A stretch of DNA of 31,113 bases from Tychonema litorale BBK16 (GCF_021648855.1 NZ_JAKJHX010000058.1:1-31113), one strand, 5' to 3'. Counted from the first letter of the stretch, positions 16,589-24,651 are shown. Program-made: numbers and translations. The notes: generated from the sequence alone by a model not told the origin.

Positions 16589-17251
16589 TCAAACTCGAAA
16601 TTTATCAAGTCCGTTAAGAATCAATTCCAGCCCAAATTCAAAATTCTGAATTCCGTCATACCGTTTCTCGATAACCGCATGGGTGAGCGTATTCATGTAC
16701 GGATATAGATCAGCGGAAATGAGTGGAAGTCCGGTTTTTGCCGCTTCGGAATAGTTTTCAGTCTCGACTGGAAAGTTCAACTCCTGAAGGGTAAACCCAT
16801 AAACATGACTATCGATCGCATTCCAAATATGATCCGCCATCTCCAACGAAAAACCTGCCTCAAACAGACATCCTAAAGTCGCATTAATATAGCCCAACAT
16901 TGCAGGGCCCACGTTAATCCGGGATACTAATGGCATCGTCGCCCAAGGATGCCGCAATAGGACTTCGTGAGCTGAAATCGATCGCCGTCGCATGGCCGTC
17001 TTCCAATCTAGGCTGAAGTCCGGCACTTCAATCTCGCTCACCACCCGATCGACAATACCATCCAGCAAGTCATCCTTATTCGCCACATGGTTATACAGCG
17101 ACATCGCCTGAACCCCAAGAGCCTGAGCCAGCTTCCGCATTGAGAGTGATTCAATCCCCCCCTCGTCAGCCATACGGAGGGCAGCTTGCAGTATCCGCTC
17201 CCGACTTAACGGGGTAGGAGATGTGGCATCGGGGTTGCTCGTCTTAGGCAT
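16589..17251 (-). CDS. TetR/AcrR-family transcriptional repressor
   Basis: This 220-residue regulator has an N-terminal helix-turn-helix domain: REQILQAA-like RERILQAALRMADEGGIESL (about 18-37), SMRKLAQALGVQAMSLYNHV (about 38-57) and NKDDLLDGI. The C-terminal ligand-binding and dimer domain resembles the TetR_C-type group (HPWATMPLVSR, YGFTLQELNF). It is divergent from the oxidoreductase gene across 90 bp that contain two CTTAC-3-GTAAG palindromes, so it very likely represses that gene and itself until a small ligand binds. The inducer cannot be deduced. The ATG at 17251 fits the family. Confidence 0.9.
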   Translation of the reverse strand: MPKTSNPDATSPTPLSRERILQAALRMADEGGIESLSMRKLAQALGVQAMSLYNHVANKDDLLDGIVDRVVSEIEVPDFSLDWKTAMRRRSISAHEVLLRHPWATMPLVSRINVGPAMLGYINATLGCLFEAGFSLEMADHIWNAIDSHVYGFTLQELNFPVETENYSEAAKTGLPLISADLYPYMNTLTHAVIEKRYDGIQNFEFGLELILNGLDKFRV

Positions 17252-17277
17252 TTAATTCTTCTCAAATCGATTCTTGA

Positions 17278-17283
17278 ACTATA
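17278..17283 (-). promoter_or_regulatory. possible -10 box of the tetR-like gene
   Basis: Read on the minus strand this is TATAGT, five of six matches to the sigma-70 -10 box, 27 nt before the tetR-like start. The matching -35 position (17301-17306) is weak and lies inside operator 1, so the repressor could shut its own promoter. Confidence 0.35.
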
Positions 17284-17285
17284 TC

Positions 17286-17313
17286 TTGACAAACTTACGG
17301 CGTAAGTTAAGCT
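17286..17313 (+). promoter_or_regulatory. oxidoreductase promoter
   Basis: A perfect -35 box TTGACA (17286-17291) is followed, after 16 nt, by a weak -10 box TAAGCT (17308-17313). Operator 1 fills the spacer and operator 2 begins at the -10 box, the layout expected of a promoter blocked by a TetR-family repressor. Confidence 0.55.
17292..17308. promoter_or_regulatory. TetR-type operator 1
   Basis: AACTTACGGCGTAAGTT is a perfect 7-bp inverted repeat around a 3-nt centre. It lies between the -35 and -10 boxes of the oxidoreductase promoter. Confidence 0.75.
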
Positions 17314-17324
17314 TACAGTGTAAG
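17312..17324. promoter_or_regulatory. TetR-type operator 2
   Basis: CTTACAGTGTAAG repeats the half-sites of operator 1 with a 3-nt centre. Its centre is 18 bp from the first, so two repressor dimers could bind nearly side by side. Confidence 0.7.
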
Positions 17325-17341
17325 TCTAAAGGAGTGACGCC

Positions 17342-18328
17342 ATGAAAGCGATCGTTCAAACGGAGTATGGTTCGCCGGATGTCTTGAGTCTGGTGGAGGT
17401 CGATCGGCCTGCGGTAAAAGACAATGATGTCCTGGTGCGAGTATATGGGAGTTCCGTAAATGCAGGGGACTGGCATCTGATGCGTGGAACGCCGTTCATC
17501 GCTCGTCTCGCGTTCGGACTACGCAAACCTAAATTCAAGACGCTGGGGATGGATATTGCTGGACGGGTGGAGGCGGTGGGTCAGAATGTGACGAAGTTTC
17601 GACCTGGGGATGATGTCTTCGGTGACATCTCTGAGTGTGGGTTTGGAGCTTTTGCGGAATATGTCTGTGTGCCACAAGACGCATTGGTGTTCAAACCTGA
17701 GAATATCAGCTTTGAACAAGCCGCAGCGGTTCCGGCGGCGGCACTGACGGCACTTCACGCATTATGCAAATATGGTCAAATTCAGGCAGGACAACGGGTT
17801 TTAATTAATGGTGCGTCGGGTGGGGTCGGGTCTTTTGCGGTGCAGATTGCGAAGGCTTTTGGGGCTGAGGTGACGGCGGTTTGTAGCACGAAAAAAGTGG
17901 AAATGATGCGTGCGATCGGGGCAGATCATATCATTGATTACACGCAAACGGATGTGACGAAAACTGGACAACGGTATGATTTGATTTTGGATGCGGCGGC
18001 TTATCGATCGGTCTTTAATTATTTACCAATTTTGACGCGCACGGGAACCTATGTCCTCATCGGTGGTTCAACAACGCGACTGTTTCAGGTGATGTTGTTC
18101 CTTGGGCCGTTGATTTCGCTCATGAGTCGCCGCAAGGTGAAATGTCTCATCTTGACTCTTAATCAAGCAGATTTGGTGATTTTGAGAGATTTGTTGGAAG
18201 CGGGCAAAATTGTCCCGTGGATCGATCGGCGTTACAATCTGAGCGAAGTCCCCGCAGCAATTCGCTACCTCGAACAGCGACAGGTGGTGGGGAAAGTCGC
18301 CATTAGTATTGCGCCCGTGGGACTCTAA
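17342..18328 (+). CDS. NAD(P)-dependent zinc-free alcohol dehydrogenase / quinone oxidoreductase (MDR)
   Basis: A 328-residue medium-chain dehydrogenase/reductase. The N-terminal GroES-like domain runs MKAIVQTEYGSPDVL to about residue 120 with GMDIAGRVEAVGQNVTKFRPGD. The Rossmann nucleotide-binding domain has NGASGGVGSFAVQIAKAFGA (about 156-175). The Cys/His zinc ligands of true alcohol dehydrogenases are absent, so it belongs to the quinone oxidoreductase/enone reductase side of the family, which reduces reactive carbonyls or quinones. AGGAG sits 7 nt before the ATG. Expression is probably controlled by the adjacent TetR-type repressor through two operators, which suggests a response to a toxic small molecule. 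Confidence 0.9.
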   Translation: MKAIVQTEYGSPDVLSLVEVDRPAVKDNDVLVRVYGSSVNAGDWHLMRGTPFIARLAFGLRKPKFKTLGMDIAGRVEAVGQNVTKFRPGDDVFGDISECGFGAFAEYVCVPQDALVFKPENISFEQAAAVPAAALTALHALCKYGQIQAGQRVLINGASGGVGSFAVQIAKAFGAEVTAVCSTKKVEMMRAIGADHIIDYTQTDVTKTGQRYDLILDAAAYRSVFNYLPILTRTGTYVLIGGSTTRLFQVMLFLGPLISLMSRRKVKCLILTLNQADLVILRDLLEAGKIVPWIDRRYNLSEVPAAIRYLEQRQVVGKVAISIAPVGL

Positions 18329-18401
18329 TATTTAAAGTTAGCTGATTTTGCTTTTGGGTGAGGTTGGCCAATTCAATCTACTTACTAGATTTTGAACAAT
18401 C

Positions 18402-19058
18402 ATGAGAAAACCGCAAACAGTAAAATCTCTGGAAAAATTAGGACGTATCCAGCTTTCAAAGAGTTTTTTTATGCGTGAGTTTCTATATTCTGAAATTTCA
18501 CAAATTGAAAACATTCCCAATATCCCGGACGATCCAGATTTAGCAATTGCAGCCGGGAAAAATCTGTGCGAAAAAGTGCTTGAGCCAATTCAAGATGCAC
18601 TTGGTCGAATCAGCGTCCGTTCCGCTTTCCGTGCTAGTGCTGTCAATCAAATAGGTGCGGAAAATAAAAATCAATATAGTTGCGCCAGTAATGAGTATAA
18701 TTATGCAGGGCACATCTGGGATGTCAAAGATAAGGATGGGTATATGGGTGCAACTGCCTGTGTTATTGTAACCTCTTTTATTCCTTATTACGAGCAAACA
18801 GAAGATTGGACAGCATTAGCTTGGTGGATTCACGATCGCATTGATGCGTACTCAGTAATGGAATTTTACCCAAACTACGCAGCTTTCAACATTACTTGGT
18901 CTGAGAATCCAGAGCATAAAAAAGTGATTTACAGCTATGTACAAAATCCACATACTGGCAAGAGTGGGTATTTAACAAAGACTGGAATGGAAAACTTTTC
19001 AGGATCGCATGAACAGTTTTATCAAGAGTATATTCGGCAATTGCACCCAGCCCGTTAA
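18402..19058 (+). CDS. peptidase M15-like protein of uncertain activity
   Basis: This 218-residue protein resembles the Hedgehog/D-Ala-D-Ala-peptidase fold. LSKSFFMREFLYSEISQ (18-34) looks like the LSxNFTLxEFxxS entry of M15 peptidases, KVLEPIQDALGRISVRSAFR (about 58-77) like VLEPIRxxxGxIxVxSGYR, and GHIWDVKD (about 103-110) like the metal-binding HxxGxAxD region. The usual closing WxHxS motif is not clear; MEFYPNYAAFNITW stands in its place, so activity is doubtful. It has no signal peptide. It lies 73 nt after the oxidoreductase gene on the same strand. The fold call is moderate. Confidence 0.5.
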   Translation: MRKPQTVKSLEKLGRIQLSKSFFMREFLYSEISQIENIPNIPDDPDLAIAAGKNLCEKVLEPIQDALGRISVRSAFRASAVNQIGAENKNQYSCASNEYNYAGHIWDVKDKDGYMGATACVIVTSFIPYYEQTEDWTALAWWIHDRIDAYSVMEFYPNYAAFNITWSENPEHKKVIYSYVQNPHTGKSGYLTKTGMENFSGSHEQFYQEYIRQLHPAR

Positions 19059-19146
19059 CAAAACTACTTCGTGTCCTTCGCGTCTTCGCGGTTCAATAAT
19101 ACTAAACTCCTGAGATAATTGTGAAGCAGTTAACCAGGCCAACAGC

Positions 19147-20052
19147 ATGAGTATTGACCAACTAAACACCGACTATGGCATTGCCGGCCACCTCACCTTC
19201 GCCGCCGGAAACGGCGGTTTCCCGATGATTCACATCGACAACGGCCAAGCCAAAGCCTTGATATCTGTGTATTCCGGCCAAGTGCTCTCCTTCCAACCCG
19301 CCACCGAAACCACCGATTTGATGTTCGTCAGCGACAAAGCTTACTACGCCGAAGGAAAAGCCATCAAAGGCGGTGTACCTATCTGTTGGCCTTGGTTTGG
19401 CCCAGATCCCGAAGGCTTGGGCCGCCCAGCCCACGGATTTGTGCGGAATCGCCTCTGGAATGTGGTCACAACCAGCACTACTCCAGAGGGCGCAACCCAA
19501 GTGATTTTGGGGCTTAAGGATACTGAGGAAACGAGGGCGATGTGGCCGCAAGCTTTTGAATTGACGATCGCAATTACGATCGGCACCACGCTCACAGTAG
19601 AATTAATTACCCGCAATTTAGGTGACAAAGCCTTTCCCCTCACCCAAGCTTTCCACACTTATTTCCAAGTAGGAGATATTAGCCGCGTGTTGGTTTTGGG
19701 ATTGGAAAATACCCAGTATCTTGATAAAGCCGATGGCGGTGTGGAAAAAACTCAAGTGGGTGGAGTGGTAGCAGCAGGTGAAGTCGATCGCATTTATCTC
19801 GATGTCCCCAACGAATTAGTCATTGAAGATAGCAGTCTCAATCGCCGTATTCGCATCAAATCCTCTGGTAGTAAATCCGCCGTAGTGTGGAATCCCTGGG
19901 TGAAAATCGCTGCAAGTATGGCCGACCTTGATGATAGCGATTATCAGCGTTTAATCTGCGTGGAAACGACCAATGCGGCGACGGATATTGTCGAAGTCCC
20001 TGCTCATGGTGAGTTCAGTTTGACGGCAATTTATAGCGTTGAGCGCGACTAA
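19147..20052 (+). CDS. D-hexose-6-phosphate mutarotase (YeaD-like aldose 1-epimerase)
   Basis: The family catalyses alpha/beta anomer exchange of hexose 6-phosphates. The 301-residue protein has the beta-sandwich pattern GGVPICWPWFGP (75-86), the substrate-binding GRPAHGFVRNRLW (H96), the catalytic-type LTQAFHTYF (H170) and the closing CVETTNA with E273 as the likely general base. R and H residues that hold the phosphate are in the expected segments. It is a free-standing gene with 88 bp upstream containing a TTCGTGTCCTTCGCGTCTTC-type dispersed repeat. The family call is strong; glucose 6-phosphate as the substrate is by analogy. Confidence 0.9.
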   Translation: MSIDQLNTDYGIAGHLTFAAGNGGFPMIHIDNGQAKALISVYSGQVLSFQPATETTDLMFVSDKAYYAEGKAIKGGVPICWPWFGPDPEGLGRPAHGFVRNRLWNVVTTSTTPEGATQVILGLKDTEETRAMWPQAFELTIAITIGTTLTVELITRNLGDKAFPLTQAFHTYFQVGDISRVLVLGLENTQYLDKADGGVEKTQVGGVVAAGEVDRIYLDVPNELVIEDSSLNRRIRIKSSGSKSAVVWNPWVKIAASMADLDDSDYQRLICVETTNAATDIVEVPAHGEFSLTAIYSVERD

Positions 20053-20188
20053 GGAATGAGAGCTTAATCTCAGCGGTGATGGGGCTAAAATTCCTAGGAT
20101 TGAATTGAAAAACTCTGTCACCGTGACGATAAAGAATGTCTGCCACTACGAAGATTGTTTCACTTTTGAATAGAAATACATAAACCCG

Positions 20189-20398
20189 ATGGATAATTTA
20201 ATTAAAAGACCAATTCTTTGTCGTAAAATGAACCTCAAAGAACAAAAAAGTGATTTTGCTTATTGGCAAACTCAATCTTATCAAGCCAGACTTAAAGCCT
20301 TAGAAGAAATTCGTCATAGCTATCACCAATGGAAGTATAACAATGCTGAATCAAGACTTCAAAGAGTTTATACAATTTCTCGATACTCTAATCATTAA
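20189..20398 (+). CDS. small antitoxin-like protein upstream of xisH
   Basis: A 69-residue (or 56 from the ATG at 20228) basic helical protein. The core, SDFAYWQTQSYQARLKALEE, then SYHQWKY and RLQRVYTISR, matches a widespread small family I know from gene neighbourhoods: YWxxxxxxxRLxALExxRxxY then RLQRVxR, often beside nucleotidyltransferase-type toxin genes. No function is established. It ends 5 nt before xisH on the same strand and so may be part of that operon. Neither start has a clear ribosome binding site. Confidence 0.6.
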   Translation: MDNLIKRPILCRKMNLKEQKSDFAYWQTQSYQARLKALEEIRHSYHQWKYNNAESRLQRVYTISRYSNH

Positions 20399-20403
20399 TT
20401 ACA

Positions 20404-20820
20404 ATGGCAAAAGATATATTTCATAACACCGTCAAAATCGCTCTTCAAAAAGAAGGTTGGCAAATCACCCACGATCCTTATCAACTGCGTTATGGTATAG
20501 CTGATATCTACATTGACCTAGCTGCTGAATCGGCGATGGCAGCCGAAAAAGAAGGCAGTCAAATCGCAGTAGAAGTAAAAAGCTTTATTAGTGGCTCTAA
20601 CATTTCAGCATTTCATACGGCTCTTGGTCAATTTCTAAACTATCGAATTGCCATAGAAGTTTCTGATGAACCAGGCCGCATTTTGTATCTAGCAGTACCT
20701 AGAGATGCTTATCAAACCTTTTTACGTTTTGAACCAGCAAAAACCGTCATTGAGCGATATCAGGTTCGGTTAATTGTTTATAATCCAAATAGTGAGGCTA
20801 TTGAACAATGGATAGAATAA
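20404..20820 (+). CDS. xisH: XisH family protein (fdxN element excision controlling factor), copy 1
   Basis: XisH was named as one of the factors controlling excision of the fdxN element in Anabaena, but homologues are spread widely without that element. This 138-residue copy has the family start AKDIFHNTVKIALQKEGWQI, then IADIYIDLAAE (about 35-45) and IAVEVKSFI (about 57-65). The D...E-x-K pattern resembles a PD-(D/E)XK nuclease core, so DNA cleavage is a plausible, unproven activity. The end overlaps xisI by 13 nt. No XisF recombinase is in the window. Compare copy 2 at 26849-27265. Confidence 0.9.
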   Translation: MAKDIFHNTVKIALQKEGWQITHDPYQLRYGIADIYIDLAAESAMAAEKEGSQIAVEVKSFISGSNISAFHTALGQFLNYRIAIEVSDEPGRILYLAVPRDAYQTFLRFEPAKTVIERYQVRLIVYNPNSEAIEQWIE

Positions 20821-21149
20821 ACGAATATCGCCAAATTGTTTGTAATTTTCTCGAAGACTTTGCCAAAGATGATCCCGCTGCTCAATTAATTTTTGACCAT
20901 TCACGCGATCGGTATTTGGTGATACATCATAGTTGGCGCGATGAATATCGCATATATGGTTGCGCCATGCACTTAGATATCATCGAGTGCCAAGTTTGGA
21001 TTCAGCAAAATAGCACCGAAATCTTCATCGATCAAGAACTAATTCAGCGTGGTGTCTGTAACAAAGATATCATTTTGGGATTTCGATCGCCCACAATCCG
21101 CAAACATATTGCGGCTATCCTAGAAAGTCAAGAAAGTGATACAGTTTGA
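20808..21149 (+). CDS. xisI: XisI family protein, copy 1
   Basis: The 113-residue XisI partner has the diagnostic MDRINEYRQIVCNFLEDFA start, the HHSWRDEYRIYGCAMHLDII segment (about 42-61), IWIQQ-like VWIQQNSTEIFIDQELIQRG and the ending DIILGFRSPTIRKH. It starts inside the 3' end of xisH (13-nt overlap), so the two are surely made together and probably form a complex. It is followed at once by the phosphohexomutase gene; an open frame from TTG 21146 overlaps its stop, but that gene likely starts at 21224. Confidence 0.92.
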   Translation: MDRINEYRQIVCNFLEDFAKDDPAAQLIFDHSRDRYLVIHHSWRDEYRIYGCAMHLDIIECQVWIQQNSTEIFIDQELIQRGVCNKDIILGFRSPTIRKHIAAILESQESDTV

Positions 21150-21223
21150 CAAGGCTTTTTATCCTCGGATCAGTCATTCCCTTTGTCTTTCTAGATTCTA
21201 CTTTCTACTTACCATCAATGATT

Positions 21224-22750
21224 ATGCAAAACTATAACTGGAAAAAACTCCAAAATGGCTCAGATATTCGCGGTATCGCCCTCGAAGGGGTTCCCGATGA
21301 AAAAGTTAACCTCACCCCTGAAATTGCCACAATCTTAGGTCAATCCTTTGTGAATTGGTTGGTGCAGAAAGTCCATAAACCTGCGGAAAAGTTGATAATT
21401 GCGATCGGGCGTGACAGCCGCCTATCCGGACCAACTTTAATGGAAGCAGTCATGGCCGGTATCACCTCAGTTGGTAGCCAAGTATACGATTTTGATATGG
21501 CCTCAACTCCGGCCATGTTTATGAGCACCATTACCCCTGGTTTTGATTGTGATGGTGCGATTATGCTGACGGCTAGCCATTTGCCTTTTAATCGCAACGG
21601 CTTAAAGTTTTTCACCGCCAATGGTGGTTTACAAAAGAAAGATATTACCGATATCTTAGCATTTGCTGAAACCAATCTGTTTGAAAAAGCCGCCGTTCCC
21701 GGTAGCATCACCAAACATGATTTCATCTCAGTTTATGGGAACCAATTTGTGACTAAGATTCGGGAATCTGTTAATCATCCCGATAATTTTGAGCGGCCAC
21801 TGACTGGGTTGAAAATTGTGGTGGATGCGGGGAATGGTGCTGGGGGATTCTATGTGGATAAAGTTCTCAAACCTTTGGGTGCGGATACCACAGGGAGTCA
21901 GTTTCTAGAACCAGATGGCACTTTTCCGAATCATGTGCCAAATCCCGAAGATAAACAGGCAATGCAGTCAATTTGTCAAGCGGTTATTGCCAATCAAGCT
22001 GATTTTGGGATTATTTTTGATACGGATGTCGATCGCAGTGCGGCCGTCGATAGCACTGGTAAGGAACTTAACCGCAATCGCTTAATTGCCTTGATTTCAG
22101 CGATTGTCCTGCAAGAACATCCAGGTTCTACCATTGTGACGGATTCTATCACCTCCGATGGTTTAACGCAATTCATCGAGCAGGATTTGAAAGGGATTCA
22201 TCATCGGTTCAAACGGGGCTACAAAAATGTGATTGATGAGTCAATTCGGCTCAATCAAAATGGACAGCAATCATGGCTGGCAATTGAGACTTCTGGACAT
22301 GGGGCTTTGAAGGAAAATTACTTTCTGGATGATGGCGCTTATTTGGTTAGCAAACTATTGATTGAATTGGCTAAATCAAAATTGGCTAATAAGTCATTGC
22401 CGGATTTAATTGCGAATTTGCAAGAGCCTGAAGAAAGTGCCGAGTTTCGGATTAAGATTGGTGTGGATGATTTTAGGGCTTTGGGCGATCGCACCATTGA
22501 GCAATTACAGGAATTTGTCTCAACCCAACCCGACTGGAAAATCGTTCCCAATAACTACGAAGGGCTGCGGATTTCCTGCACCTCAGCTACCGAATCCGGC
22601 TGGTTTCTGTTACGCTTATCCCTGCACGATCCAGTGATGCCTTTGAATGTTGAGTCTAATGTTAAGGGTGGTGTGAATCGAGTATGCGATCGGCTATTAG
22701 CCTTTTTCCAAACAACAGAATCCCTCGATTTATCGGCACTTTTGAGATAG
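21224..22750 (+). CDS. phosphoglucomutase/phosphomannomutase family protein
   Basis: An alpha-D-phosphohexomutase, moving phosphate between C1 and C6 of a hexose, of 508 residues. The active Ser is S118 in MLTASHLPFNRNGLKFF, the Mg-binding loop is DTDVDR (266-271) and the sugar-specificity loop is ETSGHGALKENYF (near 350). The C-terminal phosphate-binding segment is NYEGLRISC. The family-like start is MQNYNWKKLQNGSDIRGIAL, so ATG 21224 (or 21218) is chosen over the TTG at 21146. The TASHLPFNRNG form is typical of a cyanobacterial and plastid subgroup whose sugar preference I cannot tell. It converges with the DUF559 gene. Confidence 0.9.
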   Translation: MQNYNWKKLQNGSDIRGIALEGVPDEKVNLTPEIATILGQSFVNWLVQKVHKPAEKLIIAIGRDSRLSGPTLMEAVMAGITSVGSQVYDFDMASTPAMFMSTITPGFDCDGAIMLTASHLPFNRNGLKFFTANGGLQKKDITDILAFAETNLFEKAAVPGSITKHDFISVYGNQFVTKIRESVNHPDNFERPLTGLKIVVDAGNGAGGFYVDKVLKPLGADTTGSQFLEPDGTFPNHVPNPEDKQAMQSICQAVIANQADFGIIFDTDVDRSAAVDSTGKELNRNRLIALISAIVLQEHPGSTIVTDSITSDGLTQFIEQDLKGIHHRFKRGYKNVIDESIRLNQNGQQSWLAIETSGHGALKENYFLDDGAYLVSKLLIELAKSKLANKSLPDLIANLQEPEESAEFRIKIGVDDFRALGDRTIEQLQEFVSTQPDWKIVPNNYEGLRISCTSATESGWFLLRLSLHDPVMPLNVESNVKGGVNRVCDRLLAFFQTTESLDLSALLR

Positions 22751-22756
22751 ATGCCC

Positions 22757-22788
22757 ACCCCTAGCCCCTCCTGGGAGGGGCTGGGGGT
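22757..22788. repeat. G/C-rich hairpin between convergent genes
   Basis: The arms ACCCCTAGCCCCTCC (22757-22771) and GGAGGGGCTGGGGGT (22774-22788) pair with one mismatch around a 2-nt loop. It lacks a T-run, so it is a weak terminator candidate. The 3' end of the DUF559 coding sequence lies inside it. Its CTAGCCCC word also appears in the element at 5179-5267. Confidence 0.7.
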
Positions 22789-23204
22789 GTGTTTCTAGCT
22801 TGGCCTCGGATTTTGAGCGGGATTGCAGTGTATCCATTCTGCAAAATCCAAGCCTGAATAACCTCTAAAACACCTTCAACCTCATACTTTGCGTCTGACT
22901 CTGTAAACCGCAAAAATCTCACGCCCAGGGATTCTAACTTAGCTTGTCGTTGCCGATCGCGCTTTTGGGCTTCCTCACTGTCATGGGAGGATCCATCAAT
23001 CTCGATCGCCAGCATTAATTGTTTGCAATAAAAATCTATGATAAATTCATCGATAGGTCGTTGGCGATCGATGAATTCATAGCCCATCATTTGTTCACCT
23101 TTGACATATTTCCAAAGACTGATTTCGCCTGGAGTTATGTTATTACGCAACTGGCGGGCAAATTCCTTAAGTTTGGGGTTATGGGGGATGATCTGGTATC
23201 TCAT
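22761..23204 (-). CDS. DUF559 endonuclease-like protein
   Basis: A 147-residue member of the Vsr/DUF559 branch of restriction-like nucleases. It shows FARQLRNNITPGEISLWKYV (15-34), FIDRQRPIDEFIIDFYC with D57, and LAIEIDGSSHD with E68 and D70, followed by RDRQRQAKLESLGVRFLRF. These are the acidic residues of the PD-(D/E)XK centre, so nuclease activity is plausible, although such orphan genes have no known role. ATG 23204 is preferred to TTG 23207. The last ten residues (NTPPAPPRRG) are encoded by the palindromic repeat at 22757-22788 and are probably not part of the original protein. Confidence 0.88.
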   Translation of the reverse strand: MRYQIIPHNPKLKEFARQLRNNITPGEISLWKYVKGEQMMGYEFIDRQRPIDEFIIDFYCKQLMLAIEIDGSSHDSEEAQKRDRQRQAKLESLGVRFLRFTESDAKYEVEGVLEVIQAWILQNGYTAIPLKIRGQARNTPPAPPRRG

Positions 23205-23383
23205 CAAGTCAAAGATATATAATTGTAATTTATATTATGATACCTGTCCCATCTATGATTTCACTTGGTGGCTATATCCAAAATCTAAACATTAATAATA
23301 TCTGATCGTAGCTGCCATTTACCCAATCGTGGCACAATAAGTTTCAGACTATTCGCAAATCCAATCCAAAGAGGAATTTAATT

Positions 23384-23611
23384 ATGTGGCGTGTAACCAT
23401 TAACTGTTCTGCGGCTGACTGGGATATTTACTCTAAGGCATTTAAGGCGATCGCAGAAAAATATCCGGCTACACCTCTCTCTTCCAAAAAGATGAAGGGC
23501 GACGGCCAACGCATTATGGAATATCAGATTGAAAATGTCAATGATGCAGAGGATTTCATGGAAGAATGCTCCACCTTAGACGGCTTCATAGCGACCTTTG
23601 AGTCTCTATAG
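23384..23611 (+). CDS. small protein of unknown function
   Basis: I do not recognise this 75-residue protein. It starts MWRVTINCSAADWDIYSKAF and alternates strand and helix in a way that could form a small alpha/beta sandwich. It has no signal or membrane segment. GAGG 9 nt before the ATG is a good ribosome binding site. It overlaps the SNase gene tail to tail by 6 bp. Coding potential is supported by the ribosome binding site and the balanced composition, not by a family match. Confidence 0.6.
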   Translation: MWRVTINCSAADWDIYSKAFKAIAEKYPATPLSSKKMKGDGQRIMEYQIENVNDAEDFMEECSTLDGFIATFESL

Positions 23612-24511
23612 ATGGGGTGAACATGGGGGGAAATCTGAAAGTTGTTTGATATCCTTCAAAACTATTTGAGGCTTCCCTTTATACTCTTCTACCTTGCCAC
23701 TGACGTAGACATAGCCACGTCCTAGACCAGCATAATGCTTGCCAATGAGCTGCTTTAAAGGAGTCATTTTATCAGATTCAGCATCCGGTATCCACAAATC
23801 TAATTTGTGATATACTGAACCTGCATGAATCAGAGCATTATTACCGATCCATTTATTAATTCCCCCCTGCAAATCGCAGAAAATAGTAATAGATTGAGCA
23901 GTCTCACAAGCTGCTAGAATTTTTCGATAATCCAATCTCAAAGAAAAAGCTCCTCCCGTTGGTTGGGACAACCGAAATTCTTCAACGATTGAGCCTCGCA
24001 TCGACCACCAAGGTAACAAATGACCATAATTGCGAGACGGAACTTTGGCATTAGTGTTCGGATTCCAAATTACCAGATTGTATGCTTTGGCTACAGTTTC
24101 TGCTTCGGTCATTGACCGATGATATAATCGCGATCGCCCGTATTTCAAAAAGTAGGGACTCCAGCCCTCTTGAATCAATTTCAGATTATAATTTTCTTCA
24201 CCTTTGTGTACATAACAGAGGAGACGACCGTAATTATCGCGATGTTTTTCTACAGCAAGTGCGATCGGGTCATTTGTATCAAATTCAATATCAACCTTAG
24301 CTAGTCCACCGTCTTCTGTCGCAAAGTATTTTTTAGCCATTTCTGAAGCTTCTTTGCCCGCCACAGTTACAGGTTTTGAGCCTCCCGAATAACTTTCTTC
24401 TGTATCGACGCAAATCAGTCGTAGAGACTCTATTTTGCCGTGGAGAGCAACTTTCACGGTGTCGCCATCAACTACTTGAGTTATTTGGAGGTTCTGAATT
24501 CTGGTTGCCAT
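23606..24511 (-). CDS. staphylococcal-nuclease-like protein with C-terminal OB-type domain
   Basis: A 301-residue protein. The N-terminal SNase (thermonuclease) domain runs about 8-155 with VVDGDTVKV (13-21), LRLICVDTEE (R31, D36, E38) and DNYGRLLCYV (R96), the counterparts of the calcium-binding and catalytic Asp, Arg, Glu and Arg of the family. No signal peptide is visible, so it may act inside the cell. Residues about 205-297 (GRGYVYVSGKVEEYKGKPQI, then VLKDIKQL) look like an OB-fold nucleic-acid-binding domain. SNase-OB pairing suggests a DNA or RNA nuclease with its own binding module. The starts and ends are clear; the partner and target are unknown. Confidence 0.82.
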   Translation of the reverse strand: MATRIQNLQITQVVDGDTVKVALHGKIESLRLICVDTEESYSGGSKPVTVAGKEASEMAKKYFATEDGGLAKVDIEFDTNDPIALAVEKHRDNYGRLLCYVHKGEENYNLKLIQEGWSPYFLKYGRSRLYHRSMTEAETVAKAYNLVIWNPNTNAKVPSRNYGHLLPWWSMRGSIVEEFRLSQPTGGAFSLRLDYRKILAACETAQSITIFCDLQGGINKWIGNNALIHAGSVYHKLDLWIPDAESDKMTPLKQLIGKHYAGLGRGYVYVSGKVEEYKGKPQIVLKDIKQLSDFPPCSPHL

Positions 24512-24590
24512 ATTTTGAACCCTGTTAGACTTGAGATTTAATTCACATATTGGCTATATAGTACATGAGTTTGCTCTTGAATGCAATTAA

Positions 24591-24651
24591 GTCTAACTGT
24601 AGGTGTCTGTCTGCACGAATTGCGATCGCAAATAACTTGCAGGTAGCGTGG
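24591..24651. repeat. degenerate copy of sequences from the DUF4926 locus
   Basis: GTCTAACTGTAGGT then TCTGCAC at 24591-24616 recurs at 27928-27951. The following stretch to 24651 matches 27379-27408, the 3' end of the DUF4926 gene, at 26 of 31 positions. It looks like a remnant of a lost DUF4926-type cassette. The rest of the 24512-24741 gap shows nothing else I can name. Confidence 0.5.

Noticed and set aside
21146..21223. Hydrophobic N-terminal extension of the phosphohexomutase (possible signal peptide)
   Set aside because: It begins with a TTG overlapping xisI and the family starts at MQNYNWKKL; a cytoplasmic enzyme should not carry it.
22757..22788. Intrinsic terminator between phosphohexomutase and DUF559 genes
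   Set aside because: The hairpin is strong but lacks the downstream T-run; kept as a repeat only.
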